Positions 1 through 9,722 of a stretch of DNA of 64,000 nt are shown in pieces. The translations under genes and the position numbers were made by a program. The stretch is from Gleimia hominis (GTDB taxonomy: Bacteria > Actinomycetota > Actinomycetes > Actinomycetales > Actinomycetaceae). The notes below the pieces were generated by a model. The model worked only from the letters and a program-made list of their open reading frames with translations, was not told the origin of the DNA and ran no database searches. The stretch lies in the NCBI RefSeq assembly GCF_002871945.2, contig NZ_CP126963.1:1-64000 (forward strand), read 5' to 3'. The first letter of the stretch is position 1. Every line of letters starts with the position of its first letter.

Positions 1-1491
1 ATGGGGAAACGACTGCGAATCATGCTGGTCGGCGCCGCCACCGCAAGCGTACTGGTAGGCGGATACGCGGTTGCGGACGCGCTCGACATAGTCCCCGGGT
101 TCATAACCACTGAGCGCCCCCCAGTAGGTGCCCTCCCGCCCAGTCCTTCCGCGCTGACTGCAGACCCGAACCTACCTACCCACATGGAGTTAAACCTGCC
201 TCCGATCCGCACCAAAGACCTCAACAAACCGTGGCAAAACCTGCAAAAAGCGGCGAAAGATGGCAAATACACGCCCGCCGCCTACGTGGTGGACGCACTC
301 ACCGGTAACGTGCTGCTAGACGGGAATGGGCGCAAACCCCTCACGCCCGCGTCCACTACGAAACTACTGACATCCGTGCAGATCGCCAAGCAACTCAAGG
401 CAACGGAAACGCTTAAAACCACGGTGTGGCAAGCAGCGAACGGTGACCTTCACCTGGTGGGTGAGGGGGACCTCATGCTCGCAAAAGACAAGGGGAACGC
501 GGAGTCGGTCGTGGGACGTGCAGGGCTGGGGGACCTCGCGGAACAAGTGGTGAAAAACACGCAAAAACAGCGGACACCGCAGCAATCGCGGGGAACCCAG
601 AACTCGGAGGAATCGCGGGGAACCCAGAGCCCAGCGGAATCGCCCAAGGGAAATACGTCGGGGCCGGCGCAGCAGGCAACGAAACTGATTTACCACGACG
701 CAATTTTTGATGGGGCCGCCCGAGAAAAACTTGCCGATGGGCTGACTAGGTGGGTGGGCCCGGCAGCGGCATTCGGCACTGACACTGGGGATAGTGAAGG
801 TAAGTACACGACATCGGACGATCCTGGTGCGGATGCGGCTAAGACGCTGGCGAAACAGTTGGAACAGCGGGGAATCAAAGTGGATATAAGCCGGTCCGCC
901 ACACCATTTACGGTAGGTACCCCAGGCGAGAAAGTGAAACCGCAACGGGTGGGACAGGTGGAGTCCGCGCCAATTGCCGCTCTAACCCGCCGCATGCTCG
1001 AGTACTCGGATAATACGTGGGCGGAACAGTTGTGCCGGCTCAGCGCGCAGAAAGCGGGGAAGAAGTCGGATGTGAGCAGTGCGGCACAGCTCGTGCATGA
1101 CACTATTTCGAAACACGGGGTTTACAGTGACGGGCTGGTGCTGCATGATTGCTCCGGGTTGAATGACGCGAACAAGATCGCGCCGCGCACCACCGTGGAA
1201 GTGCTGCGGTCCCTGTGGAACAGTGAAGACCCGCAGCAGCGTACCCTGTCTCGGAGTTTGTCGGTCGGACATTTTGTGGGCACGCTTGAAGACCGCGTGG
1301 ATAAGGCACCCGCAGCCCGCGTGGTTGCGAAAACGGGGAGTCTAGACACTGTGTCTGCCGTCGCCGGGTATGCGACCACTAAGTCCGGTCGTGTACTGGT
1401 CTTCGCTGTTCAAGCCGCAGACGCCAAAGAGGGTGCCTATGTTGCGCGCGAAGACATTGACGTTTTTATTAGAGAGCTTATTTCCCTATGA
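1..1491 (+). CDS. dacB: D-alanyl-D-alanine carboxypeptidase / endopeptidase, PBP4 (peptidase S13) type
   Basis: Trims D-Ala from muropeptides or cleaves cross-links outside the membrane. The three penicillin-binding motifs are visible in order: SxxK at residues 118-121 (STTK), SxN at 336-338 (SDN) and KTG at 444-446. The N-terminus has a short basic stretch and a hydrophobic segment (about residues 5-27), fitting an exported protein with signal or anchor. The ATG is the first base of the window, so an upstream start cannot be excluded, but the signal-like N-terminus makes this one plausible. The loop at about 185-220 is low-complexity and encoded by a 27-bp tandem repeat (word at 584 and again at 611), likely a disordered insertion. 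The stop overlaps the tilS start by four bases (ATGA), so the two are probably co-transcribed. The pair dacB-tilS is a common actinobacterial arrangement. Confidence 0.93.
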   Translation: MGKRLRIMLVGAATASVLVGGYAVADALDIVPGFITTERPPVGALPPSPSALTADPNLPTHMELNLPPIRTKDLNKPWQNLQKAAKDGKYTPAAYVVDALTGNVLLDGNGRKPLTPASTTKLLTSVQIAKQLKATETLKTTVWQAANGDLHLVGEGDLMLAKDKGNAESVVGRAGLGDLAEQVVKNTQKQRTPQQSRGTQNSEESRGTQSPAESPKGNTSGPAQQATKLIYHDAIFDGAAREKLADGLTRWVGPAAAFGTDTGDSEGKYTTSDDPGADAAKTLAKQLEQRGIKVDISRSATPFTVGTPGEKVKPQRVGQVESAPIAALTRRMLEYSDNTWAEQLCRLSAQKAGKKSDVSSAAQLVHDTISKHGVYSDGLVLHDCSGLNDANKIAPRTTVEVLRSLWNSEDPQQRTLSRSLSVGHFVGTLEDRVDKAPAARVVAKTGSLDTVSAVAGYATTKSGRVLVFAVQAADAKEGAYVAREDIDVFIRELISL

Positions 1492-2690
1492 GGCACCCGG
1501 CAGAACCTAAGTACCCCCCGCTGGAACCTAGGTACCCCCAACGCTCGAAGGGGAAACGAACCACTGGGGCAGAGCACGCTGAGGCGCAAAACGTCCCTCA
1601 AACTGCCCGCTTGAAGCGCGAAGAAACCCGCGGTGCCGCCCGGCCCGCGGTGTGTGATTTGGTGGGGGCAACTCCGCTCGGGAGTGTGCGGGCCGTGTCG
1701 TTGGCGTTGCGCCAGTGGATGTTGCACCACCAGCCATCCCGCGTGGTGTGTGCGTGTTCAGGTGGGGCTGATTCGCTATCTTTGACGATAACGGCGGCTG
1801 ATCAGGCGTTTCGCATGGGGGTACCTGTGGAAGCGCGGATTGTGGACCACGGTTTGCGCCCAGAATCCGCGGATGAATCCGCAGGTGTTAAGCAGCTGCT
1901 AGAAAAACTGGGGGTACCTACACGGGTCTTGGCTCCCACCGTGGGCACGGATGGTGGGGTTGAAGCAGCGGCGCGCGACGCCCGCTACAGCGCCCTGCAA
2001 AGCGACGCCGCGCAAACCCCGGGAACTACCGTGCTGCTCGGACACACAATGGACGACCAGGCCGAGAGTGTGCTGCTGGGCCTGAGCCGTGGTTCCGGAG
2101 CGCGATCAATCGCAGGAATGCGCGCGTACGCCCGCACCGACCACGGGGGTACCTCGGTGGGATGGGGCCGGCCCCTACTGGGGGTACGTCGCGAGCAAAC
2201 ACTGCAGGCATGCGTAGAACTGGGGGTACCTGTGGTGCATGACCCCACGAATGAGCTCGACGGCCCATGGGAAACCGCCCAAGGTACCCCCCGGCCCAGA
2301 ATCGCATTACGACACCGCGCAATCCCAACGCTGTGCCACGCCCTCGGGCAAGATATCGTCCCCGCCCTGGCGCGTACCGCCCAACTACTGCAGGCCGACA
2401 CCCAGGCGTTAGATGCGATTGCAGCGAGGGTACTTAGCGACCACGGGTTAGATGTAGACGTGCTCGCAGCGCAAAGCCAGGCGGTCCGCACGCGGGTGCT
2501 GCGAATGGCGGTGCAGGCCGTGCAGTCCCCCCAAGTACCCCTCACTTTGGAACACACGCGAGCGCTAGACAAACTCGTGACCGATTACCGCGGGCAAGGC
2601 CCCATCGTGCTGCCACGCAATTTACGCGCCTGGCGAACCCAGCGGGACGAAAGTGGTAAACGGTGGATCAGAATACGTTTCGTCGAGTAA
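1488..2690 (+). CDS. tilS: tRNA(Ile)-lysidine synthetase
   Basis: Modifies C34 of the CAU-anticodon tRNA-Ile to lysidine in the cytoplasm using ATP. The PP-loop motif SGGADS sits at residues 91-96 and is followed by typical N-type ATP pyrophosphatase sequence (DHGLRPES, LGHTMDDQAES). From this start about 60 extra residues precede the domain, rich in Pro, Lys and Arg and encoded by a 21-bp repeat with the word CCTA(A/G)GTACCCCC at 1506 and 1527. A start nearer the motif, such as a GTG near 1687, is therefore possible; the ATGA overlap with dacB favours 1488. The word TCGAGTAA at the stop recurs at 2711. hpt follows, as in mycobacteria and relatives. Confidence 0.92.
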   Translation: MRHPAEPKYPPLEPRYPQRSKGKRTTGAEHAEAQNVPQTARLKREETRGAARPAVCDLVGATPLGSVRAVSLALRQWMLHHQPSRVVCACSGGADSLSLTITAADQAFRMGVPVEARIVDHGLRPESADESAGVKQLLEKLGVPTRVLAPTVGTDGGVEAAARDARYSALQSDAAQTPGTTVLLGHTMDDQAESVLLGLSRGSGARSIAGMRAYARTDHGGTSVGWGRPLLGVRREQTLQACVELGVPVVHDPTNELDGPWETAQGTPRPRIALRHRAIPTLCHALGQDIVPALARTAQLLQADTQALDAIAARVLSDHGLDVDVLAAQSQAVRTRVLRMAVQAVQSPQVPLTLEHTRALDKLVTDYRGQGPIVLPRNLRAWRTQRDESGKRWIRIRFVE

Positions 2691-2812
2691 GTGTGGAAAA
2701 CTGGGAAGCATCGAGTAACCGCGAGGGTACGTGCAACCCACCGGGTGGGGCGCGGACACTACCGGTTGGGCAGCAAACCGCGCGTGCACGCGAAGGCGAG
2801 AAGGAAAAGGAT

Positions 2813-3367
2813 ATGGACGCTCACGACATGGGAGCGGACCTGGAGAAGGTCCTGATAACACAACAGCAACTGAACCAACGCCTCACGCAGATGGCAGGCG
2901 AAATCGACCGGGACTACGCGGGCCGTGACATCCTCATGGTGGGGGTACTTAAAGGAGCGGTAATGGTGATGGCAGACCTGGCTCGCCTGGTGCACACGCC
3001 GCTGCAGATGGATTGGATGGCGGTGTCCTCTTACGGTAAAAGCACTAAATCTTCCGGTGTTGTCCGCATTTTGAAGGACTTGGACACGGACGTGGCGGGT
3101 CGGGATGTGCTGATCGTGGAGGATATTATTGACTCGGGTTTAACCCTTGCATGGTTACAATCAAACTTGTTAGAACGAGGCGCGGCTTCCGTTAGGATCG
3201 CCACCGCCTTGCGTAAACCGGATGCCTTGAAGGTGGACGTTACCGTTGACTACGTGGGGTTCGACATTCCGAACGAGTTCGTTATCGGATATGGCTTAGA
3301 CTACGCAGAAAAGTATCGGAACCTACCTTTCGTAGGGACGTTGGCTCCGCACGTATATTCCAATTAG
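2813..3367 (+). CDS. hpt: Hypoxanthine phosphoribosyltransferase
   Basis: Purine salvage enzyme joining hypoxanthine or guanine to PRPP in the cytoplasm. The PRPP-binding signature EDIIDSGLTL is clear, and the flanking sequence (VGVLKGAVMVMADL near the start, DYVGFDIPNEFVIGYGLDY near the end) matches the family. I chose the ATG at 2813 because GGAAAAGGA lies just upstream and it gives 184 residues, the usual length; the frame is open back to 2663 but that 50-residue extension is Gly/Pro/Arg-rich and unlike the family. tilS ends 122 bases upstream and ftsH starts 12 bases downstream. Confidence 0.94.
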   Translation: MDAHDMGADLEKVLITQQQLNQRLTQMAGEIDRDYAGRDILMVGVLKGAVMVMADLARLVHTPLQMDWMAVSSYGKSTKSSGVVRILKDLDTDVAGRDVLIVEDIIDSGLTLAWLQSNLLERGAASVRIATALRKPDALKVDVTVDYVGFDIPNEFVIGYGLDYAEKYRNLPFVGTLAPHVYSN

Positions 3368-3379
3368 TAGAGGTACGCA

Positions 3380-5434
3380 GTGGCTAAAGGAAAAAAGAAA
3401 CGTAACTGGCTTGCCGTTTGGATTCCTATCCTCGTTATTTTGGGGGTTGCCTTCACGATGTGGCAACTGTTCCAACCCGCGTCTATTCGCACGGATGAGG
3501 GGATGGAGCTGCTCAAAGGTAAGACGGTGGAGAGTATTGTTGCGAACGACCGCACCCAGGTGGTGTCGTTGGAGTTGACGCAGGATTTTGTGCATGAGGG
3601 CACGGGGCCGCGCGATCCTCGTAAGAATCAGGGTCGGAAGGTGACGTTCACGTATTCTCAGGCGCAGGCGGAGACGGTGTATAAACGCATTGAGAGCAAC
3701 GATGCCCGTCTTGGCTACAATGTGGAGAATCCCCAGCCATCGACGTTCGGGTCGATTTTGACGCTCGCGGTACCGATGCTGATTATCCTCGGTGGTTTCT
3801 ACTGGCTTTCGATGCGCGCTGGTGGGCGCGGCCTCATGGGCGGTATGGGGCAGTCGAAAGCGAAAGATGTTACGAAAGAGAAGCCGAAAACCCGGTTCAA
3901 AGACGTTGCGGGTGCGGATGAAGCCGTGGAGGAACTGCAGGAGATCCGCGAGTTCTTAGCGAAACCAGAGAAGTTCTTGGCGGTGGGCGCGAAGGTTCCG
4001 CGCGGCGTGTTGCTGTACGGCCCTCCGGGAACGGGTAAAACTTTGCTGGCCCGGGCGGTAGCGGGGGAGGCGAATGTTCCGTTCTACTCCGCGTCTGGTT
4101 CTGAGTTCATTGAGCTGTACGTCGGGATGGGTGCCTCGCGCGTGCGGGATTTGTTCCAGAAGGCGAAGAAAGCAGCGCCGGCAATTATTTTTATCGATGA
4201 GATCGATGCGATTGGTGGCCACCGTGGGCGCGGTGACGGCAGTGGGGCCACGTCTGAGCAGGAGCAGACTCTGAACCAGATCCTGGTGGAAATGGATGGG
4301 TTCGACGAGCGCACCAACGTGTTGTTGATTGCGGCGACGAACCGGCCGGATATTCTTGATTCCGCGCTGTTGCGCCCGGGCCGGTTTGACCGCCAGATCG
4401 GGGTGGAAGCGCCGGATATGAAGGGGCGTGAGGCCATTTTGCATGTCCACGCGCAAGGCAAACCGCTTACCGGGGACGTGGATTTGAAGATGGTTGCTAA
4501 ACGTACCCCCGGGTTCACGGGTGCGGATTTGGAGAATGTGTTGAATGAGGCGGCTTTGCTGACGGCGCGTTCGAATGCGGATCTGATTGACAATCGGGCG
4601 ATTGATGAGGCGATTGACCGGGTTATCGCGGGCCCGCAGAAACGCACGCGGGTGATGAATGCGCACGATAAGGCGGTGACTGCGTACCACGAGGGTGGGC
4701 ACGCACTGTGTGCGGCTGCGCTTCGGTACACGGCTCCGGTAACTAAGGTGACGATTTTGCCGCGTGGGCGGGCGCTTGGCTACACGATGGTGATGCCTAC
4801 GGAGGATCGTTATTCGAAGACGCGCAACCAGTTGTTGGACGACCTCGTGTACGCGCTGGGGGGCCGGGTTGCGGAGGAACTAGTGTTCCGCGATCCGTCT
4901 ACGGGCGCGTCGAATGATATTGAGAAAGCGACCTCTACTGCCCGCGCCATGGTGGTGGAGTACGGGATGTCGGACGTGATTGGCCCCGTGAAGGTGGGGA
5001 GTGCGGAGAATGACCCGTATGCGATGCGGGCTGGAAAACCGGTAACTGAACTGTCAGACGAAGTGACTGCGAAGGTGGATGTGGAGATCCGCCAGCTGAT
5101 GGACACTGCGATGCGGGAGGCGTGGCAGATCCTGTCGAAGAACCGGGAGCTTTTGGACCGGTTGGCGGGCCGTTTGCTTGAGGAAGAGACGTTGAACGAG
5201 AACGAGTTGTCGGAACTGTTTAAGGATGTGATTAAGCAGGAGGAGCGGCCCGTGTGGAATTACCAGTCTGATGCCGCGGTTGAGGGAGTTAAGTGGGGTG
5301 ACCCCGTGGGGATGGAGTCGCAGTCGCAAACCCCACCAACCCCGGAGCATCCGGCACCGCAGACCACGCGCGTGGCTGATCCGAATGCGGAACGTTTCGA
5401 CTCAGCACCCATGCGCGGCGAGGCTGGCGAATAA
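3380..5434 (+). CDS. ftsH: ATP-dependent zinc metalloprotease FtsH
   Basis: Membrane-anchored AAA+ protease that extracts and degrades membrane and cytosolic substrates. Two hydrophobic segments are visible at about residues 10-28 and 120-142, with an extracytoplasmic region between them. Walker A GPPGTGKT starts at residue 214, Walker B is IIFIDEID, and the zinc-binding HEXXH motif is HEGGH at 437-441. The C-terminal tail is Pro/Glu/Ala-rich and variable. The GTG start at 3380 is preceded by AGAGGT and begins with a Lys-rich cytoplasmic segment (AKGKKKRN). folE starts four bases after the stop. The order hpt-ftsH-folE-folP is widespread in actinobacteria. Confidence 0.97.
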   Translation: MAKGKKKRNWLAVWIPILVILGVAFTMWQLFQPASIRTDEGMELLKGKTVESIVANDRTQVVSLELTQDFVHEGTGPRDPRKNQGRKVTFTYSQAQAETVYKRIESNDARLGYNVENPQPSTFGSILTLAVPMLIILGGFYWLSMRAGGRGLMGGMGQSKAKDVTKEKPKTRFKDVAGADEAVEELQEIREFLAKPEKFLAVGAKVPRGVLLYGPPGTGKTLLARAVAGEANVPFYSASGSEFIELYVGMGASRVRDLFQKAKKAAPAIIFIDEIDAIGGHRGRGDGSGATSEQEQTLNQILVEMDGFDERTNVLLIAATNRPDILDSALLRPGRFDRQIGVEAPDMKGREAILHVHAQGKPLTGDVDLKMVAKRTPGFTGADLENVLNEAALLTARSNADLIDNRAIDEAIDRVIAGPQKRTRVMNAHDKAVTAYHEGGHALCAAALRYTAPVTKVTILPRGRALGYTMVMPTEDRYSKTRNQLLDDLVYALGGRVAEELVFRDPSTGASNDIEKATSTARAMVVEYGMSDVIGPVKVGSAENDPYAMRAGKPVTELSDEVTAKVDVEIRQLMDTAMREAWQILSKNRELLDRLAGRLLEEETLNENELSELFKDVIKQEERPVWNYQSDAAVEGVKWGDPVGMESQSQTPPTPEHPAPQTTRVADPNAERFDSAPMRGEAGE

Positions 5435-5437
5435 GGC

Positions 5438-6004
5438 ATGTATGACGAAGCTGGGGTGCGCACTGCCGTGACGGATCTGCTGCGTGCACTGGGTGAAGAT
5501 CCGACGCGTGAGGGACTGCGTGAAACACCGGCCCGAATGGCGCGCGCTTGGAAAGAAATGGTTTCTGGCCTGGGGCAAGACCCGTCTAAGCATCTGGATA
5601 AGCTGTTCGATGTGCAGACGGAAGAGATGGTGTTGGTGCGCGACATCAAGTTCTACTCGGTGTGCGAACACCATTTGCTCCCGTTTTTTGGCCGCGCGCA
5701 CGTCGCGTACATTCCGGCTAACAACCGGGTGACGGGGCTGTCTAAACTGGCGCGCGTGGTGGAAGGGTTTGCGCGCCGCCCACAGGTGCAGGAGCGGCTC
5801 ACCACGCAGATTGCGGATGCACTCGTGGAAAAGCTCGAGCCTCAGGGAGCAACGGTGATTATTGAAGCAGAGCACTTGTGCATGACCATGCGGGGGGTGC
5901 GTAAACCCGGTGCCTCGACTGTTACCTCTGCGTTGCGTGGGGTTATGAACAACGCTGCGACCCGGCAAGAGATGATGACCCTAGTGATGGGAGGACGCCG
6001 ATAA
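5438..6004 (+). CDS. folE: GTP cyclohydrolase I
   Basis: First committed step of tetrahydrofolate synthesis: GTP to 7,8-dihydroneopterin triphosphate. Zinc ligands can be seen in CEHH (C76, H78, H79) and at C148 in HLCMTMRG. The [13 protein letters not shown] helix and the RGVRKPG motif are family signatures. At 188 residues the length is standard. It lies four bases after ftsH and its TAA shares one base with the folP ATG (TAATG), so translational coupling within a folate operon is likely. Confidence 0.96.
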   Translation: MYDEAGVRTAVTDLLRALGEDPTREGLRETPARMARAWKEMVSGLGQDPSKHLDKLFDVQTEEMVLVRDIKFYSVCEHHLLPFFGRAHVAYIPANNRVTGLSKLARVVEGFARRPQVQERLTTQIADALVEKLEPQGATVIIEAEHLCMTMRGVRKPGASTVTSALRGVMNNAATRQEMMTLVMGGRR

Positions 6005-6864
6005 TGACCCAGGTGATTAAACGCAAACCGGTTTTTAAGGACGGGCACGCGTTCCCAGATCGCACGCTCGTAATGGGCATTGTGAATATGACGCCGGATT
6101 CTTTTTCCGACGGGGGAAAGTGGAACACGGTGGACGCCGCAGTGGAGCGCGCTCACACGCTGGTGGAGCAGGGGGCGGACATTATCGATGTGGGTGGGGA
6201 GTCAACTCGCCCGGGTTCGCGTCGCCTCAGCACTGAAGAAGAACTAGCGCGGATACTTGAGGCCGTGAAGACGCTGACGCAAGAGGGGATCGCGGTGAGC
6301 GTGGACACGGTACATGCGGGTACTGCGCAGCAGGTGGCGGCAGCGGGAGCAGCGATACTGAACGACGTGTCAGGGGGATGCTACGACCCGGACATGTTGC
6401 GGGTTATGGCGGATAGTGACGCGGTGGTAATACTGCAGCATTGGCGCGGTTTCCCAGGTAATCCAGATGAGCGGGTGCTGAAATCGAACGCGGTACCAAC
6501 GGTGATTGACGAACTGCAACGGCAGGTGGACGCTGCCCTTGAGGCCGGGGTTAAACGTGAACGGATTGTGATTGACCCGGGTTTGGGGTTTGCCAAAACA
6601 GCGTCGATTTCTTGGGAAGTGTTCGCTGGCCACCAGCAGATTGAGCAGGCACTGGACCTGCCGCAGCTGATTGGGACGTCGCGCAAGCGGTTCTTGCAGA
6701 CAATCAGTGGGCCGAATGCGAACGTGGACGATTTGACGCGGGCCACCACGGCGATCTGTAGTGCGCACGGCACCTGGGGAGTGCGGGTGCACGAAGCGGT
6801 GGGGAATGTTGCGGCGGTGCAAGCTGCGAGTACTTATTGCCATGCGAGAATGGAAATAGAATAA
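6004..6864 (+). CDS. folP: Dihydropteroate synthase
   Basis: Condenses p-aminobenzoate with dihydropterin pyrophosphate; the sulfonamide target. The start motif GIVNMTPDSFSDGG, the GGESTRPGS loop, IDPGLGFAK and GTSRKRF are all present in the usual order in a 286-residue TIM-barrel protein. It starts on the last base of the folE stop and is followed 21 bases later by the folB-folK fusion. Confidence 0.96.
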   Translation: MTQVIKRKPVFKDGHAFPDRTLVMGIVNMTPDSFSDGGKWNTVDAAVERAHTLVEQGADIIDVGGESTRPGSRRLSTEEELARILEAVKTLTQEGIAVSVDTVHAGTAQQVAAAGAAILNDVSGGCYDPDMLRVMADSDAVVILQHWRGFPGNPDERVLKSNAVPTVIDELQRQVDAALEAGVKRERIVIDPGLGFAKTASISWEVFAGHQQIEQALDLPQLIGTSRKRFLQTISGPNANVDDLTRATTAICSAHGTWGVRVHEAVGNVAAVQAASTYCHARMEIE

Positions 6865-6885
6865 TTTCGATATGAGGGGGATGCA

Positions 6886-8238
6886 GTGCAACGAAACGGC
6901 TTAGACGTTATCACCATCTCTGGTTTGCGTGGGCACGGCAGGCACGGTGTCTACGACTTTGAAAACGAGCGTGGACAAACTTTCGTTGCGGACGTGTCTC
7001 TCTATTTGGATGCGGCTAGTGCTGCCGGTGGGGACGCGTTGGAGCGTTCCGTGGACTATTCACAGGTGGCGGTAGCGGTGGAGCACATTCTCACCGGCCC
7101 GGCGGTGAACTTGATTGAAACGCTCGCGGAACGGATTGCGCAGTGCGCCCTCGAATTCGAAGCCGTGCAGGCCGTTGACGTGGTGGTGCACAAGCCGCAA
7201 GCCCCGATTGACGTGCCGTTCGCGGACGTGACTGTTCGGATTCACCGGGAAAAACAAGGCGCGCGCGCGTCTGATGGCGATATGCGCGCGAACCGCATAC
7301 CGGCGAGGGGTGCGCCCGTTTCGCGGTCCCAGCGCCATAAACAGCATTCGCGAGTGCAGACAAGTGAGGACGCTTTCATCGCTTTGGGAGCGAACTTGGA
7401 CCAGCCGTGGCGGCACTTGGCGCAGGCTGTGCTTGCTCTTGATCAGCTTGAGGGAGTTGAGTGCACCGGGGTGTCTGGATTGTTCCGAACCGAGCCTGTG
7501 TTGCGGGCCGACCAAGCGCCTCAACCGGATTATTACAATGCAGTGGTGCGGGTGCGAACGCAACTGGATCCGCACGACCTCCTGGCGGCTTTGCAGTATC
7601 TTGAGGGGCAGCACGGGCGGGCAGAAAAAGGTGGTTGGCAGCCGCGCCCGTTGGATTTGGACATCATTACTTACGGTCGGCAGCAGATCGACACACCGGA
7701 ACTGCAGGTGCCGCACCCGCGGGCGTGGGACCGCGCGTTCGTGTTAGCTCCACTGTTGCAAGTGGATGCCGATGCGCACCTACCGGGGTACGGGGCGGCG
7801 CGCGACCTTCTGGCTGCGATTCGTGATCAAGAGATTGAACTGTGCGCAGACGTGTGGGTAGAACAAGCCGTGGCCGGACATGACTTCGACACTCCCAGTG
7901 AGCATTCCGCGGCCCCTGAGGCCAAAGAAGCGCTACCTTCCGATGTAGCCGATTCGTTTGAGGGGGTGGGGCCGGCCGGGGGGAACGGGCGCGGGAGTGC
8001 GCGTGGGAGCCACCGACCTGCACTGCGGATTGTTGACGACGCGGATGAGTTGCATCGCTTGGATTCAGACCCGGTGGTTAGGCAGCGGCGAACTCCGCGG
8101 TTAGAAACTGGGCTCCCCGAAGATTACGCCCGGGGTCTGCTTCCGGTGGACGGTGATGTGCGGGCGCGGCGAACCACAACGGTGCGGCCCACGGTTACTG
8201 GGGCGATTCCGGTTCAAAGACAGCGGAGGAAGCGGTGA
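6886..8238 (+). CDS. folBK: Bifunctional dihydroneopterin aldolase / HPPK (FolB-FolK fusion)
   Basis: Two consecutive folate steps in one polypeptide. Residues 1-about 120 are dihydroneopterin aldolase (ISGLRGHGRHGVYDFE, YSQVA, IETLAERIA). An Arg-rich linker follows, then hydroxymethyl-dihydropterin pyrophosphokinase from residue 163 (FIALGANL, LFRTEP, YYNAVV, RPLDLDII). About 125 further residues after the HPPK domain are Gly/Arg/Asp-rich and probably disordered; I recognise nothing in them. The GTG at 6886 follows GAGGGG. The stop overlaps the DUF3180 start (GTGA). Many actinobacteria keep folB and folK as separate or fused neighbours here. Confidence 0.93.
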   Translation: MQRNGLDVITISGLRGHGRHGVYDFENERGQTFVADVSLYLDAASAAGGDALERSVDYSQVAVAVEHILTGPAVNLIETLAERIAQCALEFEAVQAVDVVVHKPQAPIDVPFADVTVRIHREKQGARASDGDMRANRIPARGAPVSRSQRHKQHSRVQTSEDAFIALGANLDQPWRHLAQAVLALDQLEGVECTGVSGLFRTEPVLRADQAPQPDYYNAVVRVRTQLDPHDLLAALQYLEGQHGRAEKGGWQPRPLDLDIITYGRQQIDTPELQVPHPRAWDRAFVLAPLLQVDADAHLPGYGAARDLLAAIRDQEIELCADVWVEQAVAGHDFDTPSEHSAAPEAKEALPSDVADSFEGVGPAGGNGRGSARGSHRPALRIVDDADELHRLDSDPVVRQRRTPRLETGLPEDYARGLLPVDGDVRARRTTTVRPTVTGAIPVQRQRRKR

Positions 8239-8711
8239 AGCCACTTTCCCTAACCACCTTAGCTATTTTAGCTACCGTTGGACTCGCCGCAGGGGTGGCG
8301 GTTACGCAGACCCAGAAAATGGGAGCGTACTCGTACTGGTACATTTCCCCACTTCTGGCCGCAATGTTCCTGCTGGTCGCAGCGGTGCTCGGCGGGTTCG
8401 GGTGGCAAGTGAGGCAAAGTGAACGCTCGAAGCGGACGCGCGTAGACCCTCTGGTGGCGTTTAACACCGCCGTGTTTGCGAACTCGATCGCTTGGACTGG
8501 TGCTGGTGCTGCCGGGTTCCTGGTCGGCATGGCGATTCCACTGGTGACGGAGCTGAGTGTTTCCTACGCATCCCTCACGTTCTGGTGTGACCTGGCGAAT
8601 GCGGCCGCGGCTGTGGTGATGATGATTGTGGCTGTGGTAGTGGAACGCTGGTGTCAGATTGACGATGATGACACGGATGTGAGTGGTAAACCCACTAAGA
8701 ATTTGAGTTAG
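8235..8711 (+). CDS. DUF3180 family membrane protein
   Basis: Small integral membrane protein of unknown function found after folK in actinobacteria (compare the gene after folK in Mycobacterium). Four hydrophobic segments are visible in 158 residues (about 7-25, 35-57, 77-100 and 115-138), with a basic loop RQSERSKRTR between the second and third. The GTG start overlaps the folBK stop by four bases. The identification rests on topology, length and conserved position. Confidence 0.8.
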   Translation: MKPLSLTTLAILATVGLAAGVAVTQTQKMGAYSYWYISPLLAAMFLLVAAVLGGFGWQVRQSERSKRTRVDPLVAFNTAVFANSIAWTGAGAAGFLVGMAIPLVTELSVSYASLTFWCDLANAAAAVVMMIVAVVVERWCQIDDDDTDVSGKPTKNLS

Positions 8712-8726
8712 AACGAGGCCCTGAGT

Positions 8727-9572
8727 ATGCGTCTAAGTGGTCACGAGTCCCACCGCAAACCGACCCGCAAGTCTGCCCCCAGCAGAGCTGGGCAGAACGA
8801 AGCGAGTGAAAACCGGCTGCGCCCCAAACGAGGTACCTCCGCGCGAACTGGGGCCAGACCTAAGCGGGGTACCCCCACGCGGACTGGCGACAGACCTAAG
8901 CGAGGTACCTCCACAAGAATCGGTGCCCGCCCCGAGGATGGTGCGTTCACAAGAAACCGAACTCGGCCCGGGCAGGGTACCCCCGTGCAAACTCGCGCGC
9001 GAAGGGTGGGGGAGAGCCAGCTGCCGGCGGATATTCATGTGCGGCGCGTCCTCTCGATTGTGCTGCTGCTGGTGTTGGTAGCTGCTTTGATTGGCGGTCT
9101 CATTTGGGTGGGGCACCAGATCAAAGCGGGGATTAACGCGACCGCGCAAACGCAGAAGAAAGCAGTTTCGAGCGCACCCCCAATCGCGGATTGTAAACCG
9201 CAAGACTTGTCGATCTCGTTCCTAGACGCGCCGGCGCAAACCCGCGTGGGGGAAGGCTGGGTGGGGCGCATAGCCATGGTGAACCGTTCGAAAGAAGCGT
9301 GTTTAACCGATGGTGGGCCGGCCTCCGTGGGGCTCATTGTTAAATCTGGTGACCAAACGGTAGTAGACCAACCCAAATGCGCCGCTAAAGACGCAAAGAA
9401 ACCACTGCTCATTGGGCCGGGACGCAAATGGGAAGCGGACCTGGAGTGGAATGGGCTCAGCTACTCGAACTGCGAGGAACAATCGAACTCTGGTGCCGGC
9501 ACCTACGTGGTCGCGATCCAACACGCGGGCGAAAGTAAACCAGTAGACCAACGCGTCGTTATCGTCCGCTAA
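8727..9572 (+). CDS. Single-pass membrane protein with N-terminal 12-residue repeats
   Basis: Unrecognised family in detail. The first about 90 residues are strongly basic and contain a 12-residue repeat of the type RPKRGTSTRTGA, encoded by a 36-bp tandem DNA repeat. One transmembrane segment follows at about residues 110-133 (LSIVLLLVLVAALIGGLIWV), then a roughly 140-residue domain presumably outside the cell with a few Cys residues and beta-rich character (MVNRSKEACLTDGG, YVVAIQHAGE) that resembles DUF4232-like extracytoplasmic domains; this is only a resemblance. It occupies the position after DUF3180 where mycobacteria also encode a membrane protein. The start at 8727 is the first ATG after the DUF3180 stop. 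Confidence 0.75.
   Translation: MRLSGHESHRKPTRKSAPSRAGQNEASENRLRPKRGTSARTGARPKRGTPTRTGDRPKRGTSTRIGARPEDGAFTRNRTRPGQGTPVQTRARRVGESQLPADIHVRRVLSIVLLLVLVAALIGGLIWVGHQIKAGINATAQTQKKAVSSAPPIADCKPQDLSISFLDAPAQTRVGEGWVGRIAMVNRSKEACLTDGGPASVGLIVKSGDQTVVDQPKCAAKDAKKPLLIGPGRKWEADLEWNGLSYSNCEEQSNSGAGTYVVAIQHAGESKPVDQRVVIVR
8826..8996 (+). repeat. 36-bp in-frame tandem repeat carrying GGTACC
   Basis: GGTACC occurs at 8832, 8868, 8904 and 8976, exactly 36 bases apart or a multiple of it; the missing position at 8940 holds a degenerate copy. The units share CCTAAGCG(A/G)GGTACC(T/C)CC. The period keeps the reading frame and encodes a basic 12-residue repeat in the cytoplasmic N-terminus of the one-TM protein. 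Confidence 0.9.
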
Positions 9573-9722
9573 CCCCGCTCGTGCGCGCAAAACAGTCCGC
9601 GAGCATCGGCGCGCATGTGCGTAGTACAGTCCGCTAGTAGCGTCTGCGCATCCACCAGTAAAGCACGGTGCGCCGCCGCCTAGCGCCTACCGGCAGAGCG
9701 CAGCGTCACGCACCGGCAGCGT

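Noticed and set aside
3956..4702. 248-codon minus-strand frame inside ftsH
   Set aside because: Antisense to the AAA and protease domains of ftsH; Arg/His/Gln-rich without motifs.
8826..8996. Possible CRISPR array because of the regular 36-bp period
   Set aside because: The units are contiguous, with no unique spacers, keep reading frame within a gene, and no cas gene is nearby.
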